Assembly (NCBI GenBank): GCA_030141605.1
Contig: JAQGDQ010000036.1
Span: forward strand, 952,242 to 1,016,241
Direction: 5' to 3'
Length of the DNA stretch: 64,000 nt
Source: Tubiluchus corallicola
Lineage: Eukaryota; Priapulida; Priapulimorpha; Priapulimorphida; Tubiluchidae
The notes below the pieces were generated by a model that had not been told where the DNA came from, searched no databases, and saw only the letters and a list, made by a program, of their open reading frames with translations. The translations under genes and the position numbers were made by a program. How positions within the stretch are numbered: position 1 is the stretch's first letter; every line of letters starts with the position of its first letter. This document shows, piece by piece, positions 11,146 to 24,400 of the stretch.

Positions 11146-12567
11146 TCATGCAACAGCTGTGACAATAATAAAAGGAATGTCCTCATTTACTGCTGTTTCA
11201 ATTTCTGGATGTTTCTCCGGCTTAGCATCAATACGAGGGACAGCAAGAAACTGGTGTCTGGCACTTAGCAAGCGTTGAACCTCGAGTTTCACTACAACTT
11301 CATGTGATATACTGTCCTGTTTAATGTCTGATAGTGTTATAAAGCTGTCAGGTTTTTCACCAGGATAGCTCATCGGTTTGTCTTGGTCCAAACTGTGTTT
11401 GGCAAAAGCTGCCGGGTCTTGCTTTTCCAAACTTCCATTTGCCTCTGCTTCATATATGTAACAGTAAGGTAGATTCGTCCCCGTTAGTTTGTTTTGCGTG
11501 GCGCGCAAGTAGCGACATTGTTGCAGCTCAGAAAGTTCTTTTAAGAATACTTCGTCTGGAACGTGTTTACCGTTGAGCATTGATTGACCACAGTCATTTA
11601 TTTTCTCTTGGTTTGTCGTTGCTTGATCTTTGCCTGTAAACACAGCAAAAATTAATCTTTCACTGCTCAGTCTTACAATCGTGAAATGATGTATATACAA
11701 ACAAGAAGAGCGAGTTCGCATGCCATGGCTTACAGCTATAGTTTTTTACAAGAAAAAAAATTAATATTCTAATAAGAAACTTTTTAAAACACTCTTCTCT
11801 CGGAACATTAAAATACCAAAAAAATTGTATTTTATAAAATGATTACCACTGAAAACCTATAGGCTGCAATCAGTTTCCAATGCAGTGTTCATACCTCGTT
11901 TATGCTGTTCTTTCGTACTGCTTGGCGCTTCATTTGGCATTCTTGGAAGAATTTGTGAAACAGGCAGATTGCCTTTCCTCAATAGTTCTTCTACATGACC
12001 TTGTCTTCGTCCCTGTTTCTTTGCCTTTTTAACTGTGTAATCGAGGTAACGTTTGATCACGCCATCAGTTGTAAATTCAGAACTTAGGCATCCAGCCCAA
12101 GCTAATCGACCTCCAACATTTTCTTTTGTGTGGAACAAATGGAGTGGCTCCATGTGCATCTGCTCAAAGATATAACCTTGTCTGCTCGGTCTTCTAATAG
12201 ATACTTCTGTGGTACCGAAATTAATCTGACTCACTTTTGCTTCGTCGTAATTTCGATTTTCCGTGTCAGACTGACGTTCTGCCTTGGTTTTCCCATAGGA
12301 CCGCACATCGTGAGAAGCTATGGCAGGCTGCTTTGTTGTCCCCTGTAGGTCTTCGTAACTCTTTAGTCTTTCTTCCCAGCGAGTAGCTTCCTTTTGTAAC
12401 CTTGCAAGTACGCGCGCATGATTGTACTCCAAACGTTCTAGTTTTTTCTCGTGCTTTACAATTTCTTGGTTGCCTTTTCTCAGTGCTTTCGTGCTGTTTC
12501 TCAATGTCCACTCATGTATCATTCGGAGTCGTTGTGCTGGATCCATATCTTTCGGAGGCATATTCAC
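11146..12567 (-). CDS. Unrecognised two-exon gene, 386-aa protein
   Basis: Exon 1 runs 12567-11895 and exon 2 runs 11633-11146. Donor GTATGA and acceptor TTTACAG join a split Gly codon in frame, giving HKRGKDQ across the junction. I do not recognise the family. The N-terminus (about residues 10-80) is charged and likely coiled coil, with KHEKKLERLEYNHARVLARL. The middle has an aromatic stretch, GYIFEQMHMEPLHLF, and a basic segment KKAKKQGRRQG. The C-terminus is acidic and polar. No signal peptide or membrane segment is seen. Long frames in both exons and a working splice junction support a real gene. Continuous frames on the other strand over the same DNA are shadows. The start could be either of two near ATGs (MNMPP). 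Confidence 0.72.
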
Positions 12568-13537
12568 AATCCTAATTCCGCAAAATATTAAAAAGATAAA
12601 ATTTCTAAAGTGCTATCGTTCGTTTAAAAATTTATGTAATTCCTTGCCGTCTTGCAAGGCAAATGTTCGACCACGTATAACCTGCACTTGTTTCGAAGCT
12701 ATGCGGCTGCTTGCCCGAATGCGCGTAGGTCTATAACACATTAATTTTTAAAAGATTTTCATTTTCCGTAATTAAATTGCAGGAAATAGATCGATCGGGA
12801 ACTCAGTTGCCATTAATGAAATCTGTTCTTGGTTAGAAGAAGCCATGGAGCGCCTATTCTACTGACGGGTTGGGGATGCAGTTTGCAGAGCTACATAGAT
12901 TTATACATCGGTTTAGTGCTCAGTTTATTTGCTTGTAGCTTGCCACGCGTGCTGGCAGTTATATTAGGCTTTTAGGTATAATTTCGGACTTTTTCATTCA
13001 ACATTGCCTGGTCGTTTGCGTTATTACTTAGTAAATCAGCTTACAGACTTATCCATTAAACAAAATTCGTTTTCACCCGCAAACTCCCCAAATCCGTAAG
13101 TAGGATTTCCTGTTATCATGTATAGGCCTATTTTGTATAATTCTGGGTTCTGTAAAACGTGCATTTACGGTTTATACAAACATTGCATATTAGGAAAGTG
13201 AAACTATCTGAAAAACGTGACATGCAATAAAAAATCGGATGTCGAAAGACATAATAATATACATCACCGAGTGGAATGCCTGCATAATTTTTGAAAAACA
13301 CTGATACTGTACTCTCATCATACAACACTCTGTCTTTATAAATCGACAATCCGACCTTGTATGGAGTACCCTAACGGCAATCAAATTTGGGCAGGTCCTT
13401 CTGCCTGGCAGTCTCAAAATTTAATTGGCTCACTAGTCAGGTAGGGTTTTGAGTAGATTCTACAAGTTTTTTGCTGCTACGTTAAGCTTCTTTTGTCAGT
13501 ATTTTTATGGAAGGAACTTCCATGTTCACTGTTCATT
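12568..13537. other. Upstream flank of the 386-aa gene
   Basis: Moderately CpG-containing DNA upstream of the minus-strand start, probably including its promoter. I see no motif firm enough to name and no other gene. Confidence 0.35.
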
Positions 13538-13978
13538 GGTTCCTATAGGTTGAGCGTTTGTCAAAGTTTCACTCTGGACATTCTGGAGTCAGGCAGGGTA
13601 GACGCTAATTAAACAAATTTTTTTTTGGTTCCTAAAAATCGAACGTTTGTCAAAGTTTTACTCTGAACATTCTGGAGTCAGGCAGGGTAGACGCTAATTC
13701 AACAAATTTTTCTTGGTTCCTAAAAATCGAGCATTTGTCAGAGTTTTACTCTGAACATTCTGGAGTCAGGCAGGGTAGACGCTAATTCAACAAATTTTTC
13801 TTGGTTCCTAAAAATCGAGCGTTTGTCAAAGTTTTACTTTGGACATTCTGGAGTTAGGCAGGGTAGACGCTTATTAAACAAAATTTTCTTGGTTCCTAAA
13901 AATCGAGCGGTTGTCAACGTTTCATTCTGGACAATTTGTGGTTAGGCAGGACAGACGCTTATTAAACAAATTTACTTT
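13538..13978. repeat. 88/89-bp tandem repeat, five copies
   Basis: Copies start with GGTTCCTA at 13538, 13627, 13715, 13803 and 13891. Each contains GGCAGGGTAGACGCT. The outer copies are the most diverged and the middle copies the most alike, as expected of unequal exchange. Confidence 0.95.
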
Positions 13979-14451
13979 ATTTGTGAATTTTCTACTGAAA
14001 AGTGCTTCTCTGTGTAAGTTCATTTGTTCAAAGAATGACTTGGGTTAGCAGACACTTTCTTTAACAAATTAATTTATTAGTTGTCAATTCTACTATTCTG
14101 GGTAGGATTTCGTAGTCCTTTATCTTTAGCCATTTATTTCAAGTGTCAACTGGCCTTGTTTGACCTGTATTAAAAACGCCAAAGCACCGGATAATTGTTA
14201 GGAGGCCCGTGTAACTAGCATGTAGGTTCATTACGTGCACCTGGATGCCGATTGACCGAGTTCTTCAAAATTCAAGTTAAAAACAGGCCCATTGTAAGTA
14301 GGCCTATTCTTCTGATAATAAAAAACAAGTTGTCAAGAGACGAAAAATCAGGAAAAGCATACAGATATAATTACGTTTTTTTACAGTTTAGTCAATTAAT
14401 CATTCGAGAATTAATAAAAGCACCTAGGGCTTGTTGTAAGACGGTTTGACC

Positions 14452-14712
14452 AGACGGTTTGGTCTAGTGGTAAGCGTTCGCTTTCCGTCTGGGAGGTCGT
14501 GAGTTCGATACAGCGGCCGAGCCAAAGACTTTAAAAATGGTGCCTGCTGTTGCCCTACTTGATGCGTGGTATTCAGGGTAAATGTGGGGGTAATAATAGT
14601 CTTTGTTATGTAGTTGTAGGTTGTTTTTATAGCAGGCCCAAAAGCTCTTCGGAGCTTATGTTAATTGTTGAGCCAAAAAGCCGACGTTAAATAAAGATTA
14701 TTATTATCATAA
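14452..14712 (+). mobile_element. tRNA-derived SINE with conserved core and LINE-like tail
   Basis: The head has an A box (TGGTCTAGTGGTAAGCG) and a B box (GAGTTCGATAC), then a core starting GAGCCAAAGACTTTAAAAAT. This core resembles the deeply conserved SINE domain I remember as Nin-DC from molluscs and cnidarians (memory, not checked). The tail ends GACGTTAAATAAAGATTATT followed by ATT repeats. Confidence 0.83.
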
Positions 14713-15592
14713 AATTATTATTATTATTATAAGGCCTGCTATCCCTAGCTTATAAATTATAATAAAAAAATGCACGGTTTTATTTTTCTCAGCAAACGTC
14801 AATGCAGATATGAGACTAGAAATTAAAGTGGAAAATAGGAGTAAATGTAAGCAAATCTTTGCTTTGAGAAAGAGTGGTGCTATTTGTTAGTTTCAAGTTT
14901 GTCAGTAAAATTTGGGTTTAATTTTTAGAGCATTAGAAAGTGCTTGCTTTTTTACATTGTCAAGGCTAGTTTCAACGCTTTCCTATGTGGATGTGATTCC
15001 ATTATGGGCCCTAATTTCACTACTTTCGTAGGAGAAAATGTTGATTTTAACGGACCTTAGCCCGTCATCCAATAGATTTTTTTCGCAAACACAATGTTAT
15101 ATTGCCTTAAAAGATTTCTATCCTAGTAGTGCAGTCAGTTTACTAAGTTAATGATGCTGCTGATGTAGCCAATTTTGTACGCGTTTGTAAAAGAGCACTG
15201 TCCATTGTTTTTGTAACACAAGAGCACAGATTACTTTATCCATATTTTAAAATGCTGTAATTCATTGAAAAGCTAAATCTTGTACCATTTTTCATTAACT
15301 GCAATTATAAACATTGCAAAAGCACCTAAAATGTTACCATAATCATGCTATCCGTATAATACAATTTACGTGTAATTTTTAATGTTTGCACAATCCGTAT
15401 CTAATGAAATTGCAATCATCTTGCATAAGAATCACGTGGATACATTAGCACACTGAGTTTCGCAAATTTTAGCATTTTTATTTTGCTGCATTTTAGCGAT
15501 ATGACGACGAACGCAGTCGCGGTACTCTTAACACTAATTAGCAAATTAGGCACTGGCTTTCAAGGAATAAGCTGACAGGTCTTGTTTAGCGC
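14713..15592. other. No recognisable feature
   Basis: AT-rich spacer between the SINE and the next minus-strand gene. No conserved reading frame is seen. Confidence 0.4.
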
Positions 15593-16399
15593 TCACATTT
15601 TGTACCCAGTCAAACCAATCTTCTGTGACAATCCACCAGACATTTTAATAAACTCATTTTGCGGTTTTCTGTTAACATGCCACCCTTCACCAATTGTTGA
15701 TCGAATGTCCACTGGCCAGTTTTGCGACGCGTGTAGGGACGCCCTTTCTTCTAACAATTTTGCATTGGCTTTTTTTATTTTTTCCAGATCTCTTTGCTTG
15801 TGTTGATTTTGTGCTTCGAAAGCAATGCGATTATAGGCTTCGAAAAATTTCACTTGTTCTCTAACAAACTGTCGCTCTCGTTGCCGCGCTGCTGCTAGTC
15901 TTTCGAGTTTAGTATCTGGCGTTGGTTCAGTTGAGTCCTCCTTTGTGTTTAATTCTTCTGTTCGAGGTGATATTAGTTTTTCCATTCTGCTTACTCCTGG
16001 CTCCATAATGTAGGAACTGCTGTACCGATATGGGTACACTGTTTTGTCATTATAATTATTCTGTTTATAACCGCTGTTGTTCGAAACTGACATATAATTG
16101 GATGAATGCTGTTCATGCATGTTTCTTTTGCTCAATAGTTCGTTATGTTTCCCGGCCTTTGTTTGCAGCTCCTCGAATCGTTTAGTCATTTCACCACGTC
16201 CATTGCGAAAGTTTAGCTCATTGTCTTCTAGTTTTGTCTTCATGCGTCTCAGAAGAAAACTCGGATATGACAAGTAGTTTGCGTGTCTGAAAGGTATTGG
16301 TGTAGAAGCGCGTTGGGAGTAAAACTCATTAGACCATCTGCCTTCTCCAGAGGTGTTGGAAGTTTCCCATGAACGATTTGACAGGCTTCGTCGATGCAT
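15593..16399 (-). CDS. Unrecognised single-exon gene, 268-aa protein
   Basis: A 268-residue frame starts at ATG 16399 and stops at 15593. I do not recognise the family. The N-terminal third is Ser/Arg-rich with several aromatic residues. Residues about 55-95 and 165-230 are charged and likely helical or coiled coil, with LERLAAARQRERQFVREQVK and KIKKANAKLLEERA. The C-terminus ends GGLSQKIGLTGYKM. The protein looks soluble, with no signal peptide or membrane segment. It has the same strand, similar size and similar charged-helix character as the 386-aa gene 3 kb away, but I see no clear sequence similarity between them. Cytoskeletal or ciliary roles would fit the composition, but that is a guess. 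Confidence 0.6.
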   Translation of the reverse strand: MHRRSLSNRSWETSNTSGEGRWSNEFYSQRASTPIPFRHANYLSYPSFLLRRMKTKLEDNELNFRNGRGEMTKRFEELQTKAGKHNELLSKRNMHEQHSSNYMSVSNNSGYKQNNYNDKTVYPYRYSSSYIMEPGVSRMEKLISPRTEELNTKEDSTEPTPDTKLERLAAARQRERQFVREQVKFFEAYNRIAFEAQNQHKQRDLEKIKKANAKLLEERASLHASQNWPVDIRSTIGEGWHVNRKPQNEFIKMSGGLSQKIGLTGYKM

Positions 16400-17085
<686 letters not shown>

Positions 17086-17875
17086 TCAGTAACACTTAAT
17101 AAAATTCACAGTTTCTTTCTATAGCCACAGTAAGCGAATTTCGAAACTCGACTTTTTAGATAAAAACGCAAGACAAAAATAAAAAAAACATTTCAGTCTG
17201 ATCGCTTTAGAAACATTAAACATCAAACCAGCAGACAACATTCTCGACAATTGTTAGTAAACCTGGCATAAAATGTATAGTAGGTATGAAATTATTTTGT
17301 TGTGGCGACAGTATACACTTATTTTTTGTTTTTGCATTTCAGTCGGCTGAATAAACCAGACAGAATTATCTTTTTAACAGTGATCTGTATTAATATTATG
17401 TCTATGCCATAGTACTATACTACGCTCAGAAGTGCCGAGTGGCTGACAAGCCACTGGCACAGTAGTGTCTAGTTTTCGCTAGATAAGTTGCTGAGTTTAT
17501 CTGTCTTGATGTGCGGTTTTCTTTATTTTGGTATTCTGCTTACCTAATGTCTACAATAGACATAACCTTGATTACTATTGGAAGGTTACTACAACATTAA
17601 TAATATTACTAGGTAATTATATATACATGTTTATATATGGGTTACTTGTAACTCGTTACTCACTCAGCTGATTGGCGCTTCCGGTTTTGTGGCGAAAAGC
17701 ATTGTGGGATCAAGTTGATGTTGGCAGCCATATTTACGCGATCATGGTGTGTTTGTGTGTGAAGCAATAATGTAACAAATTTCGCATTTCTACAAAATAA
17801 TATTAGTAACGCTTTGATTAAAAACTGCAGTGGCCATCGGTGCAGTGACCTTAATATATAGCTGTAAGCGTCATT
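17086..17875 (+). promoter_or_regulatory. Upstream region of PIP4K2
   Basis: DNA between the CT repeat and the PIP4K2 start, so it should hold the promoter and 5' UTR. I see no clear TATA box at a sensible distance and no other gene. The final 200 bases are less AT-rich than their surroundings. Confidence 0.35.
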
Positions 17876-17989
17876 ATGATGGCCACACGAAGTAAGAAAA
17901 AGCGCATTAAAACCGTTTCTCAAAAGAAGCGTCTTTTTCGCGCAAATGAACCTTTGCTTAGTGTCTTTATGTGGGGAATAAATCATACG
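17876..17989 (+). CDS. PIP4K2: PIP4K2 coding exon 1
   Basis: Two ATGs in tandem (17876 and 17879) open the frame; the second is followed by G and may be preferred. 38 codons end at donor GTAAGT with WGINHT. The basic stretch RSKKKRIK near the N-terminus is usual for the family. Confidence 0.9.
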
Positions 17990-18377
17990 GTAAGTTAACG
18001 AGATTTATATGACGGCATTACATAACTGATGCTTTTTTGTTATAAGACCTTGTTGCACTTCTAAACTTTAAAGTTTAAGCAGGCTATTTTACATAAAATT
18101 TTATAAATATTAAACATTAAATTTATTAAATATAATTTATATAATAATTATTAAAATAAATTTCATCATAATTTAAATTTATATATCTGTATATTATATA
18201 ATTATATGCCTTTCATGCTAGTCATGATGAATGATGACATTTGCCATGATTTCGTTTCATAATTACCTACTAGTACTAGTCCACTAAATGACACTATATA
18301 ATATTAATAATTAATATATATATATATATATCATTATATGTATATCTTAATATCTATATATATCTATATCTATCTAT

Positions 18378-18434
<57 letters not shown>

Positions 18435-21400
18435 TATATATATATATTAAAGAATGCATGATAGTGTTTAACAACATGGCTTGTCATTGTTGACAACTGA
18501 CATGAAACACTCTGATTTGTAACCATTGTTTAAACAACCTTGCGCTGGTTGTGAAAAAATCACTATTAAAAATTGGCAAACAAGGATTTAAGTTTTTCTT
18601 TATTTTTTCTACGATGGAAACACCTGGTAAAAATTTATATGTAATGTTAGAAAGACAATTTTTTGGGCTTTCCAATCATATGCAACATGCTAAGACTTTT
18701 CACAGTTTCAGTGATTGATGATGATCGTGAAAAAGTCAAAGGTTAGGTGTACCAGACAATGCATTTGTGTACACTTGACAACACCTTGCAGCCCATAATG
18801 TTGTAATAGTAACCATTTTAGCAGCTAGCTAGAAGCTTAACCAGTTCATTTTTTCGTGTTCTCAAGCAAGATCCTGCTAGTAAATCACTCTACACACAGA
18901 CTAAATGCATAATTAAATAAAGTGTACGTAAAACAACTGTAATTACAGAACTTACAATTTTGCTTTACCCACATGTCATGTGACGGTTGTAGTTAAGGTG
19001 TGTTGCTGTGGTACACTTAAACTTTGACCTACACTACAGCAACTGCGCTAGCGTATAGAGAAACTGTGAAAAGGCTTATATTAATTTTGATGTGCAACTT
19101 GCCGTCATCACTTGAAATAGTCGGTAAAGTAACACATATGCATTAGACTTGACGTGGCGGCTGGTGGATTGTAAGTCAGTTTTGCTGATTGTTTCTGCTA
19201 TAGTTTATTTAATATTAACTTCCAGTTGTTGACATTTATGCACAGTATGGACAAGTAGTCTGCATTCAGATAATGGTAAATGATATACGTAAATGAATGT
19301 TCTTCAAAGAGAATGGTAATTAAGTATCATTGCTAGGGCGGGCATTATCACTGGACAACATTCTGTATCAAAATATGACCTTGTAGGATGCCAAGTAGTG
19401 CATTAGCTCATGTACTGCATTTGCGCTAAAATGCTTTCTGCTAAATTTGCAGAGAACGAATGCGGTACATGAGCAGCCCAAGTACCACATCGGTGATTTC
19501 GCTCACACTTTTAACTTTACATTAAGACTTTTGACAAATTTTTAAAAATTCTGTGAAAGTTTCTTCATTTTATAAAAAACTTCGCTTATTTGCTGATTTG
19601 CCATCAGTTTGGCATCATAATGATTACAAGTTTAAAAACGAAATAGATCCTGACCAGCCTTCATTGAACACAATGGAGTATGCAAAACACTGGGAAGCAA
19701 ACAGCTCACCAGTCTGTAAACTGATGATGATAAGTCTTTATTAGCGTGTTTTTGCAGGCAAAAATATCTGTACTAACATTATAAAATTTTACATAGACAC
19801 TACACAGAGTGAATTCTACAATATTACATTTACGGATTCTGTAATTGGCTTTTCTAATTTGTGCGTATAACATTACTTACAGTGATATTAAACAAGAAGT
19901 ATTGAAGTGCGTGACAAAAGTCAAGGTTATTAATGCAGCAAGTTTCCTGTGAGGTAATATAAAAATGCAGATAAATTGATATACCATATTATTAAATTCC
20001 ATTTCAATGTTTAAATCCACAAGAGTTATAATCAGTAATCTCAAGAACTACACAAATTTCATCAATATTTTACTAAAAATTAATAGCAGGATCTTAAAAG
20101 AAAAGGGTCCTTTACAAAGTGGGTTAGTGCCGATATTAAATTTTCATTTTTGGTCCAATACACAAGATTTAAATTTTCATTTCCCAATTCGTGTAGTAGT
20201 ATATTTCGCCTATTTGCGTCGATTCGAGGACATCGGTGTATCAAGTGTTCTGGTTTCTGGGCTTCCGTGCCACATTCACAAAGCTCAGCTCTAGCAAATC
20301 GAATCTGACTCATCAATTCATTGAAATTTCCCTGTCCAGTCAATAACCTCACTGCTGCTACTTCTACTTTTCTTTCGGATTTTCCAACTTTTAAAGTAAG
20401 AGTCTGATCTAAATTTTTATGCGACAAATCGGCTGTAGTTTCCCCACGTAGTTGAAAATTAGTTTTTAGTTTTTTGCTCCATTTCATGTTTAATTAGGAT
20501 TGTATATCATTTTGACGGTAGTAAAACACGCTGTGTTGTAACTCTGCCACACGTTTGGAGCGAATATCAATATTTTTAGTGACTTTCAAGAAGTCTCGTA
20601 CGTTGTTCATATGTAGCCGAAGTAGATGCTTCCGGTCCTGTGGGGTTGATGCTACACTACACATTTTTTCTGTAATGTGGTTTCTAAGAATATCATTAGC
20701 ACTACCACTTAGAATCTTTAAGAAAAATTTTACTCCTATAATTTTAGCGGTAAGGTCGATAGTTGGCAGACAGCAAATTTGTTCTAGAATTTCTCTCGCC
20801 GGGAATAAGATGGAACCAGTCGCTGATTTCATGACGTCATACGTGATATCATCGAAGGCTGAGTATTTTCGTGGCAACCAAGCTGACGATCCGTACAACA
20901 TTATGGGTAAGATAAGTGTTTTGTATATGAAAACTATGGTCGGTAATCTAAGTCCTGTGTATTTTCTGCAGTTTTTCTTCACCGATAACCAACGCGACCA
21001 CACCTTTCTGCGAGTTGCATTTACATGACTTTCAAACGACAATTTTTTGTCAATAGTTAATCCGAGAATTTTACTTTTCGTCACATAGTTTAAATCATTA
21101 CCCCCGATATTTGAATTCGTCAGACAGGGAAACCAGTTTCCTACTAGTATTGCTTCGGTCTTGTCAGGTTGAGTGTTTATTTTTAAACGCCATTAAAGCA
21201 TCACAGCACATTTGTGCCTTTAAATAACAAGCATATTGCGAAGTCTCACTAATGTACAATGTACAGTCATCTGCATACTTAAATTTTTCTACGTTGAATG
21301 ACATATTTGTGTACATATCCGCTACATAAAATATGAATAGAAGAGGTGATAGCACAGATCCCTTGGGCACTGCAGTAGTATTCATTTGATAGGTAATAGT

Positions 21401-24400
21401 CGATTTTTATTCTTACTCGCCTCTTCCTTATGAAGTCCAAAAGTAAAGTGAACAATTTGCCTGTAACTCCACCAGTATATAGCTTATACAGCATACCATC
21501 TTGCCACACACTATCAAATGCTTTCTCATAATTGCAGCACAAGGATATACCAAAACGATTTTTGACTAGGTCGTTCTCAATATGAGATAATTGTCTCACC
21601 AAATATCGAGTAGTATTGCGCTTAGGTATGAAGCCTTCCTGTTCGATATCTAGTTAATTTCGTTGCTCAAAGAATCTTCTTAACCGATGTTCAATAAGTC
21701 TTTCCACTATTTTTCCGAAGTAGGATGAAATTGTTATTGGTCGGTAGCTGCTAGGATTGTTGTATGACATTTTATTTTCCTTCCTCGTTAAATGACTTTT
21801 TAGAACTGTTCCACGGCCATGACCCTAGTTGCAGACACAGGTTAACAATTTTTAGCATTGTATGTCTAGCGTTTAATCCCAAATACTTTATCATTTTGGG
21901 GTGCAAACCATCCGCATCCACTGACTTGCCGGTTTCTATTGTTTGTGCGATTGCTTGTTCTAGCTCGATTAATGTAAAAGGACTGCTTAACCAAGAATTT
22001 GCTACTTGCTCTCTTTGCATTTGCCTCAGTTTGTTTTCGATTTGTGTTTTATGCTCCTCATTCAATTGTTCATTGGCAAAATGATCACCGCTGAACAAGG
22101 TGCGGTAGAAGATTTCACATCTCATCTTGTCTTGCATGACAATTTGTCCATTGTGTTTGAGGCTATCTACTGTGCTTGGTTGTCTATTATTAAAGACTTT
22201 CCTCCTATATGTTTTCCAGAAAGAGTTAAGTTTGGTAGATCCAACCAGGTAGATGACAAATGACCCTTTAAATAGGTCTATTGTCCCACTGGACACGATA
22301 CAGTTTTTGCCAGCTCTCAAATATTTCCAAAAAGCCACAATTTAATCAGTTTTTAGCTGATAATTTCACTATCTCTCAATTTTGAGAATTAAATTTTTCA
22401 CAGTCTGATAGACTATTCATTTGCAATCACTCTGACATAAGTTTTATATAAGCCACTGTCCAACTAACTGCAATTTCACTAACAATTTGCGGAACATAAA
22501 ATGTACGTGCACATTACAACCCTTCAACACCACCAAAAAACTTCCAAAAAGTCTGTAAATGTCAGCAAACAGGGTTTTAACACTTAGGACAGGCAAAAAC
22601 ACCGCAAAATTAATTTGAATAATCCAAACAGTATTGTATACAATATAATTTGTTTTTGAGCTAGAAGGATGGGGACAGCTTAGCAGCATTGGCCATATAA
22701 TTTATTATGAAACTTTGACAGTTAAATGGCTTACTATTCCGTATACGGTATACCGCATTTAGGAGAAAAATTCTGTTGGAGGAAGAGGTAATGAAACGGA
22801 TCACCTGCCTATTTAGCGAGACAAAATAAAAATGACATACCTTACCAACTGTTTGAATTGCGCAAAAAGCCGGTTTATTTCACTTCAAAAATATTAACCT
22901 CGAAACCAAATTTAATGTTGCTCATCTGACTGGCTCACAATTAATGATTATTTTTTTGTTGAATGTATAACTTATATTTAATTAATTATTCAAAGTATAT
23001 TGAAATTTTAAGTCATTATTATTAAATGAACAAGTACAACGGACGCTCCACTAAGGTAAACTCGGCTCAATTCCTGACCCTATCTGGTGCACTACTGGGC
23101 AGCCCATGTACCACAATTGGTAGATGAGCTTGTCCAGGTACTGCGCAATGCGTTTCATCGGTTAGTGTGTTACATGGCTCCTGATAGACCTATTGTGTTA
23201 AAGGAAAACAGGAAGATTTCCAGATCCTACCCACTTGGAAGTATGGTTTTAATATAAATTTTTTTATCTATAATGATGCAAAAATGTTTCTAATACTTCA
23301 GTATTAGCTTAGAACCTTAATTAACTGCCAGCAACGGCAGCTAACTTTAATATCACAAGTGAGCTTAAGTTTTTAATGAGTGTGAAACATTTTATGAGTG
23401 TGAAATATGTGTTTGTGGAAACAGAAATTGAAATACAGCACAAGTATATAATGACATGTATAATACTCAAAAGTTTGACAAATTTTAATTCAGAAATTCA
23501 AAGTTCGTATGCTATTTTTTTCAGACTGACTGATTTCTTTCTTTTATACTGTTTCAATATATGTATAACAGGCAATAAATAAATGAAAAATAAAAATAAT
23601 GCCTGAAATATGTACATCTGTTCTTATGGCCTATTTTTGTACAATGCACTTCCAAGATGTAGGCGTTACTGCTAATACTCAAAAGTTTGACAAATTTTAA
23701 TTCAGAAATTCAAAGTTCGTATGCTATTTTTTTCAGACTGGCTGATTTCTTTCTTTTATACTGTTTCAATATATGTATAACAGGCAATAAATAAATGAAA
23801 AATAAAAATAATGCCTGAAATATGTACATCTGTTCTTATGGCCTATTTTTTGTACAATGCACTTCCAAGATGTAGGCGCTACTGCTCATCTAATTTGGAG
23901 TGGCGGAATGCGTGCAGCAGTGAAAAACTAACGAGATCCCGTTTCCGCAGTAATAATTCTTTCACTTAAATCATTCTGAGTTGTCTGTAATCACTAGCCA
24001 TAGCCACCATCAGTTCTTCATGTCAATGGCCCAGTAAGGATAATTATCCAACATGATAGTGCTTATATGTAGTTTTCTACAAACCTTTTTATGCTGGACT
24101 CAAAGTTATAAAAGGAACCAATCGCTATCCTAGAGTCAAAATCGCAGAACTAGTTTGTGGCAAAAAGATAAACAGACAAAATGCTAATTAATAAGAAAGA
24201 ACTAAAATCCTCTTCTAACATAGAAATGAACATTTACCAGTTTGTCAACAGTCATGTAGTTATATGTATCATTTTGTTTATGCTTTTTAATGATTTATGC
24301 TTGTAGGGAAGCAGTATGGCACATGCTACAATGTGTGTTAGCTATTTTTTTGCATACGCATGTGTGCTCATCTCCTGAAATGGCATTACCCATTTTACTG

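Noticed and set aside
12130-12736. Plus-strand frames of 72 and 104 codons
   Set aside because: They are shadows of exon 1 of the minus-strand 386-aa gene.
20555-21028. 157-codon plus-strand frame
   Set aside because: It is antisense to the minus-strand LINE reverse transcriptase region.
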